DNA of 64,000 nucleotides from Ostrinia nubilalis. Taxonomy: Eukaryota > Arthropoda > Insecta > Lepidoptera > Crambidae. A program made the position numbers and the translations under genes. Of the stretch, positions 56,012 through 64,000 are shown one piece after another (within the stretch, counting starts at the first letter, position 1; every line of letters begins with the position of its first letter). The DNA lies in contig NC_087100.1 of assembly GCF_963855985.1 (NCBI RefSeq), forward strand, positions 7,351,001 to 7,415,000, in the 5' to 3' direction. The notes under the pieces are model-generated. The model worked only from the letters and a program-made list of their open reading frames with translations. It did no database searches and was not told where the DNA came from.

Positions 56012-57575
56012 GTATGTATCTACACCTGTTTCTTTGTCAACTTCTAAAATATGTGCTGGTTAAAAATTAACTTGAAGCTTAGCGCACTCTTCAAATACAT
56101 ATAAAATTAGAATTGGTAAGCTCCTGACGAATTAAATTTTTAATTTCCCATACCTCAAAAGGGAATTTCCTCCGTTAATCGTTATCTACGAAGATTCTTC
56201 TAGTCATAAATACGTGGAGATTTTTGTATGTAGAGTTATAAATATTACAAAATAACGGTTTAAATTGAGTTTTATCCACAAACAGACAAAGAATATTTCA
56301 CAATTTGCAAACTATGAAAAGGCAAAAATCTCAGGGTTTCAGTGTATACTTATTCATTTACAAAGGGTTTATACGAGTATACGTAGATTCTATCTTTGCG
56401 GCCTACTGCTCCCATGGGAAGCGCTAGGAGATTTAACGCGTGACTTGACTTTTTTCCAGTGCTAAACACTGGAAAAAACCCATTCTAGGGTTCAGCACGT
56501 AAAGAAAATGTATTAAATAATAGTATAGCAACACCCTAACAAAACACAAAGAATACTTTCGATTAAGCCGTAAAACGTTTTACTAATGCACAATATAGCC
56601 TTTTCAACAATTACTGCCATTTCCAAGTACATAACACGTAACAAAAAGTACACAATTCGTTAAGGCTTTCCATTGATTGGCGCTATTCAATGGGTCCCAC
56701 AAACAAAATGTCGAAACCACTAACAATGGGCAATCGCGAATCAATTGCGTAAGTACGGAACTCTACCGCCCCTTGATGCGTGCTCTTGGCTAGTCAGGTC
56801 AATGGCACACATAAAAACAAGTGTGAAAATTGACCCATATCCCGCTCCAGTGGGCCCCGAAGCCCCATATACAATGTTCTATGAGGGGCGCGGGATCATA
56901 ATTGCTAATAATTGATACACACGGCCTGGAAGGGCAACGCACATAGTAATTCAACTCAAAATTAGAAACCTTTGACAGCGACCAATTTCACTAATTCATC
57001 TCATTTATTTTGATTTATAGCGCCCTTATGCACATAATAAAGTCTCAAATTACGTCGGACTGAATTTAATCTGGGACTCTATCTCGCTAATCGGACGTTT
57101 ATGTTAAAATAAACATAGCTCTTACTTTTCGTATAACGGCCTTATTTTTCCATAATTACGTAAGAAACGGTAAAGTTTTGGACAGTTAAACAGATGAAAT
57201 CAACAGCCGTGGATTAATGAATGTTTACAAAACTTAATCCGCTTTGTGGAATTTTTATCTGGCATAAGTAATAGATAGTTATATATAATCCATTCATAAC
57301 TTGCGTCCATTAACTTTTGATATTTTTCCATGAATACGTATTTATTGTTTAAAAAAATACCACCAGTGGCTGCAATCACATCGAGAAATTACTTTTGAGA
57401 GAGATGACTATTGATAGAACGTATGCAAATAGTCGTTAACAAGCTCTGTGATTCGCCGCCAGCCACGGAATTCGAAATCAAGCGTATATTTATTCAAATA
57501 GGGCCTAGTAGGGTTTACTCAATCAAAGGCCTTATATGGCTCAGGAATTTCGAAACTTATGACATGTTTCAAACA
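56012..57575. other. AT-rich DNA, nothing recognised
   Basis: No supported exon or element. Short open frames have no recognisable motif. Confidence 0.5.
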
Positions 57576-57944
57576 TTAGGGAATGTAGGAAAATTTGTTT
57601 ATGTGTATATTTATGTGAGTTGACTGAACGCCGGTCACTGGCTCCTTTAATGTTTCCGCAGTTGCTCGCTTGAACACTGGCTCATATGTACAGGGTGCGT
57701 GTGAACATGTAGGCGGAAAGTTCACATGATCGTCGACCAGAATGATAGAGCTCCGAGTGATCAAAGAAAAGTTTTTGTCCCGTAGTTTTGGCAAAGCTCT
57801 CGCTAGGGAGGGGAGGTCTAAATACAGTGGCTGCTCTCCGGAGAATAGAGACACATGCGGGGTGTGGGAACTGCAGCTTGCACCCTCTGCAAGGTGCAGC
57901 TGCATTTTATTATATGAGTTCATTTTATGGTCCAGCTCTACCAC
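57576..57944 (-). other. Unassigned open frame of coding-like composition
   Basis: This 122-codon - strand frame lies in a stretch richer in GC than its neighbours. The middle part, including HTPHVSLFSGEQPLYLDLPS and FSLITRSSIILVDDHV, reads like protein rather than AT-rich noise. The C-terminal residues run into AT-rich repeats and look spurious. No domain is recognised. It may be an exon, a retroposed fragment or part of a moderately repeated element. Confidence 0.3.
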
Positions 57945-59840
57945 TAATTACAAATCAAAAAGTTTTCCTACTTGGACTACGCTAAAACATGGTTATGTTA
58001 TTGAGGAAATTAAGATAAGAAATACTTATTCCTTCGTACTACGGCGTCTCATCCTCGGTTGTTATCCTCTCTAAACCTGTACAATAATAAGTGTATGCTA
58101 AAGCCATTTTCCTTTAAAATATTACTTCGCAGAAATATCGAACAGTCATAACATATTACAGTTGCAAATATAATAATATACAGTGCACACAGTCATCACG
58201 CGGTAAAGTTACATAATGACTGCGTTTATACGCAGTGATAATTCGTCCTGACTTATAGACGGACTACATCATGTGAATTCACAAAACAAACATCAGCTGT
58301 GCTAATTCAAACGTCTCTCTGCTACACTTTTTCTTCACCTGCGGCTGCGCAACGCAGCGGAAAGCGGAAAAAAATATGACAGATGCAAGTGTCATGTGTT
58401 ATTGACATTTAGGGAGAGCAAAAAAGATCTTTCTAAACATCTTGCAACTATTTCTTTTGTCATCATAAAGGTTAGGAACGCCCTAATTAGTAGCTAACTA
58501 GTGCTACTACAGGGAATTTCAAAAACATGCCTACTCCTAAGTAAACTTAGATATTAGAAATTATTGCTAGCCCTACATACTAAAATTAAAGAACACACGA
58601 ATAGGTAGGTATTACAAAGGTCATACATGTGTGCCAAAATGATCAACATCAGCACGAGAAACACAATTCGTGACAAACATTTTTGCACATAAAGCTGTAT
58701 GGGACTTGATTGAACTGACATTGTAGGTGCTAGTAACCGTCAGAATACTATTAAACGAGCACAGCATTCAAAGATATTTCTTGAAATTTGTTTTTTGAAG
58801 ATATTAAGATCTTTTGATTTGTAGAGCGTAATTCAGGTTGGTCACATTTTAGAACTAAAATATTATTAGATTCTAATCAGAGTAGGAAAGTGCTTAAAAA
58901 TAAAAATTGCCTAATATACCTACTTTATGCTCTAATACTAAAGTAAGGAATTTTAAATAAATTAGCTTAATAAAGGCCTATGTCATAAAATTCTCAGCCT
59001 CGCTAAACTTGGTACTTACTGTGCTAAATCAGTTGTTGGGGACTTACCAGCCGTAATGAAGCCGAGAGAGTATTTCCCCGCAACATTTCACACTCGGCGT
59101 TAGCAAACACAACGTAGCTCCTTTTAGCCGCACTTTATCGTCAAAATATGCATGAGCTGAGGGCAAACACTGTTTAATGTTCCACGAAAACGAATGAAAA
59201 TAAAACATGTTAATATTTACATAATATTTTTGGTATGGTGAGGTCATGTCTTTCATACGAATTTCCTAAAGTCACAACGTTCCCAGTCAAAAACAATTCT
59301 ATTTTCATAACAAAGACTCGATGACTGATGATGCTCGTAATTAAAGCGACTTAAAATACTGCTTTAAGTATAAAGAAATAACAAACAAATGACTTCATAC
59401 AATGAGCAGATCATTATTTTTATTTCGATGTAGGGTCAGTGTGTTCGTGACATCATCATTAAGTAGGTGTGGGAAAAAGAAACTTTGATCAACTCGAAAC
59501 AACTACTTAGTTGCCCAAAAATTGATAGTTCTTTATAACATTTACCCAAATAGATGACTTTGAAGATGTTAGACAAATAAGCTTTTATTATTGTTTACCT
59601 CTGATCATGTTTTGTAAGAAAACACGTTTTACAACCTCGGGACAATGTTGTGACGCGATCGAGATACCGTCAAAGCTCGTTCGTTCACAATTTTATGCTT
59701 CAGGCGGTCGAGACTGCTTTTAATATTATTTTTGTATCTTTCAGAACACTGTATTATCATATCGTTTGTTTTTATAACCCGATGTTTTAACAATTTGTCA
59801 AACAACGATTTCAGAAGCTCAAATACCAAACACAAATCTA
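57945..59840. other. AT-rich DNA, nothing recognised
   Basis: No supported gene or element ends were seen. Confidence 0.5.
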
Positions 59841-60221
59841 CTACACTAACTCTTGTATTTCATTAACAAAGTAGACTGCTTGAATAAACCACTCAACATG
59901 CCAATCTCGCGAAACTCGTAGCAAGCAGAACAGGAGATAATACGGATTCCAATCGATACGTTCCCACATCCAAATTCCGTAAGTCAATTCAACACCCGTA
60001 TTATTTTCTCTTTCATTCGGGAGGATTGCGGGCAGACGATAAATGGTCCCGTTATCCAGTTGATTCCGTGGAATTATTCCAGTCGTATTATTGGGTAACG
60101 CATATCTAACTGGAGAGCGATGGCTCGTGTAAGTAGGTCGGATATTAGGGGACAGAACGAGAGCGGCCAACTGGGTCGTGGCTCCGGCAGGGCTGCGGTC
60201 TCCACCGGTACTTACGGAGAC
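59841..60221 (-). other. Possible terminal exon, product not recognised
   Basis: On the - strand an acceptor-like TTTGCTGAGTTACAG precedes 60221. From there one frame stays open for 126 codons to a TAG at 59841-59843. It begins VSVSTGGDRSPAGATTQLA and contains LPNNTTGIIPRNQLDNGTIY and VELTYGIWMW. Two NxT sites could be glycosylated if it is extracellular. The opening residues could follow an immunoglobulin-type strand, but that is a guess. No polypyrimidine-rich tract supports the acceptor strongly, so chance is not excluded. Confidence 0.25.
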
Positions 60222-63200
60222 CTGTAACTCAGCAAAGTTTGTTGCGTTTTCGGTAATTCGGCTCGTTAAACTAACTCACATTTGCGGCATAGCGCAATAC
60301 CTTATTTGTTACCTAAATCTTCATTTCATATTAAATTATGACGGCTGTCATATTTCATCGATATCGATTGTTATTGATAGTATTTCAGAGATTACAGAAC
60401 ACCTACCTAAGTACCTACTGTTATTTTCTAATCTACAAAGTGGCCTAAGTAGTCAATTGTTTGCGTTTCTGACGAGGTGCTCCATCATACTGGCACATAA
60501 GGTCGTCGGTCATTTGTTGATGTCCAGTCGACAGTAGATTAGACTATATTTTTTGCTACATAGCACCTATTACCAGCTATACATATGTATAAGATAGTAT
60601 ATGCACAGCAGGTAAATGTATAAGACATCATAGACCTTGGTGTTCGTACTTTGGGTATCGATCGATGGCTATCCAACTTTATGAAATGCGATAGGTAGGT
60701 ACGTTGTTTATGCTTATGTTTTCTAAAATTCGACTTAGAATTTTGTTTGTAGAGCAGTGTACTTACGATTAACAGCGCTTTATTTAATGTTTTTTTACTT
60801 AATCTTCCTGCTGTAGATCAAATAAATGTTACAGATATGCTCCTCAGTCTGCTCCGCGACGGGATGTCTGAAAAGAAATCAAATCTTTACGATCTTGAAT
60901 AACATACCGAATTAGCCAAAACAAAATGTTTACCGAAAAAGTCAAATTGTCACTGCTCACACATCAACCGCATTCCTCCAGCGAAACCAAATGTACTTTC
61001 TTCTGTACCGGTTTCTGCACGAATAATGTGTTATTTTATTTTAAGTTGAAATAAAAAGAACACAAAGATATGCGATAACTCAAGTGATAAGTTGCAGAAA
61101 GCAATCGGTTCCGCTTTATCAGATAAAACTGATTGAGTAATTTATTTTAAACTGAGTTGTGTTATCGAAGTTAATCAACCGGATCGCAACAATTTCAAAC
61201 TAAATGTATGAAGCCGCCAATGCAAAACGTGAGGAGCTAAATTTTTCAGTAGCTTTACCTGAAGTGAACGAGTAAAAGTATTATTTTCGAAAACTCTACA
61301 TTTATTTTACTCTATGTCAACCCTGAGCCATCCAACATGCCAAAAGTGCAGACTCCGCCATCCGTCACGGGTGAAATATTTATACTACACGCGTATTCCA
61401 TTCAGAGCGATGCGTACACGTCCATCTAATCCACCTTTGTATTCTGTAAGCCCATACTACAAAGGCCAAGAGTTCATATTTGAACCAAAATCAGCAACTG
61501 GCTGCTACGTGAACTGCGAGCAACTTTTGATTTCCAAATTGTAAATGTACAAGTGTAAAATGAAAACTTTTTACATCTCTTTGCCTCAACACATCACCTA
61601 TACTTAGTCACATCTACACACTGAAAAGGTACAGCTCCAACCAATTACTTTATTTGCTTTCCAATGAAAACTAAGTTACACAATTTATTATTATCACATC
61701 AATTAATACTTTAAAGAAATGTTTAACAGTAACAGTACCGTAAATTAAGAGTCGTAGAAATAAAATTTGTTCGTAATGAAACTTTCTCCGCATTACCCGC
61801 AGTTTGCTAATAAGTTTGCTTTCTTTTTATTTTATCATCATCGCAATCAACAAGATGATGACAGCGTTTTTTTTTTTAATTGCACTCGTAATGATAAAAT
61901 TTTAATGGAAGTTATTAACCTCGAGTGACAGTTACATAAACTTACAAATTGTACAGTCAATTTCCAAAAAACTATAGGAATATTTTCAAAACTGAGAATG
62001 AGAATTCAAAGATATTTTAAAGATAAAATAAAAGCACACATGGAAAGTAGCTTCCAAGTTGTAATTTTAAAGGGAATTAGCTATTCTTTATTACAGTAAA
62101 TTGTACACAATCGTGAAGCTGACTGCTTTAAATTAAATATCAAATAGCTAGCTCAGCTGCACAGCCAGGGGCAAGTTTGCAGTGCACCACCCCCTTTCTT
62201 TGAAAGTTCAGCAAATAAGCCGTTCTCTGAAGATTTATCTTAATACTTAGCTAAAATACTTCTAACATAGCCAATACTGATAAATTGCAACTTTGACTAA
62301 TAGCTAACTAGTTGTTTTCGTTATTTTTATAAACTGAAACATTTTTATTTAAGTATTCTTGAGCTATACCTTGGAAAATGAAAAGGCTACAATCTGAATT
62401 GAAGTTTAACTTACTTAGAAGCACAGTAAATAAGTTATTTATACATCAATTAGTTTTCCGTTCAGCATTAATTTAACCTTTTTATTTACTATGGACCTAC
62501 TGAATTCAATTATTTCTCTACCAATTCATAATAAATTCAATCAGAAATTTTAATATCATAAATATGAATAAAGATGTATTCAGAACCTCGTTCTAGATAA
62601 AATCCGTTTGATTTTCAACACCTACTCGTATTCATTGAATATTCAAAACAATGTTACACTATCTGGTATTTAAACATGAAAATGTAACACTCTATTATCT
62701 GAGCATCTGATATAATAATATCTAGTGGTGTTACTAAATAGATTTTGTCACGAACAGTGTGACGACGATATTTACATACATCAAATATGGCTGATAACTA
62801 GTACATAGTGGCGCGAACAACGTGATAAGGTAATATTTTATTTTTTATTGAAATAAGAAATATGTTAGAAAATAAAAGAAAAACGATTTTCATAAGAAAA
62901 CCAACTCTACAAAAACAAAGTAGAATGTAAGTGGGCGTGATAGACCGATAACGTTGTTTAATTAGTCAACTAACTATTACATATTCACGATAAGTAATGT
63001 ATAGGTAGGCAATATAAAGAAGAAACCAAATTGTTGGTATAGGTTTATTTCATAAACTTCAATGTAGTTTCCCATGCTTAATTTTGGTGACAAAATATCC
63101 CTAATAATCTAATAATCCATTCATCCATCCATCGGGAATTGTTTACAGCCTAGACCTTGGCTTGACACGCTACCGCGTGTCTAGATAGTTAATATACAGG

Positions 63201-64000
63201 GCGTGTGAAAACTAATGCATGCACTGAGTGCAACATTGTTGTAACTGCTTGCACAGTGTAAGTACTTATTTCCTTAAAAGCTAGTGTCTAGTGTGTCAAG
63301 TGTAATTTTCCGTTCGGGCAGATTTAACCGATGAGATTATCTCGTGACTGGTGGGAGGATGGCTAAGGGAATAAACGTCAAACGGCATTCTCGCACACGC
63401 TAGTAAATCCAATTGTGTTGAATGCTGAATCCCAATTTAACAAACCCGTTAAGTTGTTGTCAACTGCTCAGCAGTTAAGTTTAGATAATTTCTCCTGCAC
63501 CTACTACAGGTTACTTTCTTCTTCATCCGCTTTATTTTTTTTCAACCGTAACAATAAATAAATCAACCTAAACGTGGTATGTGACGTCGTTTGTATCTAA
63601 TTGTAACAGGTGCGATTTTACAATGAAATGTGGAGAGTGTGTGCTGTTGACTGTAAATCTTGTAGATATAAAAATAATTTCAGCATCACAACGGAACGAG
63701 TAATTTTACTAGATTTTTAAAATAACTTTATAAATACAGGGTCTACAATTATACTTGAAACTAAATTAGAAGAACATCTAGCAACAAACAGGAAGAGATA
63801 GCGCCAAGGCAAGGTTCAGAATGCAGTCGATGCGTGACCTTACCGATAACACTATCAGAGTAATGCACCGCTTCACACTGCCGACGACGTAATCGTCTGT
63901 ATTCACATTACTATGAGGTCTCACAGTGCGCGTGGACGCACAGGGTAACACACACTAATCAACCCTGTGCGTACGATTTGCTGCTTCACTTAAGCAAGCA
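60222..64000. other. AT-rich DNA to the window end
   Basis: Nothing coding is supported. A 10-bp perfect inverted pair, CGCACAGGGT and ACCCTGTGCG, lies near 63936-63970. The frame at 61314-61544 has several Cys but no recognisable motif. Confidence 0.5.

Noticed and set aside
61314..61544. 76-codon Cys-containing frame
   Set aside because: The Cys spacing does not fit a zinc finger or toxin pattern and no signal peptide is visible.

Overview
The window looks like nuclear DNA of a moth or butterfly. It is AT-rich, has almost no host coding sequence, and carries transposable elements of kinds typical of Lepidoptera: a Dong-like R4-clade LINE sitting in a TAA microsatellite, RTE-like LINE tails, a piggyBac-type TTAA element, an hAT-type element with an 8-bp duplication, and repeats ending in a 'TTTATAATATTAGTAGG'-type tail. 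The species cannot be named from sequence alone. Family assignments rest on motifs I can see and on remembered family features; no database search was run.

Region 1 (1-13.8 kb) is dominated by two young LTR retrotransposons. A complete Ty3/gypsy element (217-5326, + strand) has indistinguishable 232-bp LTRs, a 4-bp target duplication and one intact 1507-residue gag-pol frame. A BEL/Pao element (6932-13761, - strand) has indistinguishable 265-bp LTRs and a perfect 5-bp duplication. It is internally broken: an exact 11-bp tandem duplication shifts the pol frame just before the reverse-transcriptase active site, the integrase is missing, and the pol remnant runs straight into an envelope-like gene with a furin-type site, a fusion-peptide-like stretch and a C-terminal membrane anchor. 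The BEL element landed next to a broken THAP-domain first exon (13847-13955).

Region 2 (13.8-22 kb) is a nest of older elements: a 4.1-kb terminal-inverted-repeat element with LINE scraps and a long-armed hairpin MITE inside it, a 'CCGACTTCAAA' repeat with an internal duplication, and more LINE scraps.

Region 3 (22-50 kb) is mostly featureless AT-rich DNA, best read as intron or intergenic. It holds a CpG-rich possible promoter/first exon (22980-23595), one possible microexon (29125-29157), a 981-bp hAT-type element, a 94-bp MITE with a 9-bp duplication, a 962-bp piggyBac-type element, and LINE tails.

Region 4 (50-55.1 kb) is a LINE inside a LINE tail. A 5'-truncated jockey/CR1-like LINE ends in an (ATT)n tail, and a Dong-like element with an intact 1196-residue frame is inserted on the opposite strand in that same microsatellite.

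Region 5 (55.1-64 kb) is AT-rich again, with a possible 29-nt microexon (55983-56011) and two open frames on the - strand that look more coding-like than their surroundings. The three + strand exon candidates (23.1, 29.1 and 56.0 kb) could belong to one long-intron gene, but this is inference.
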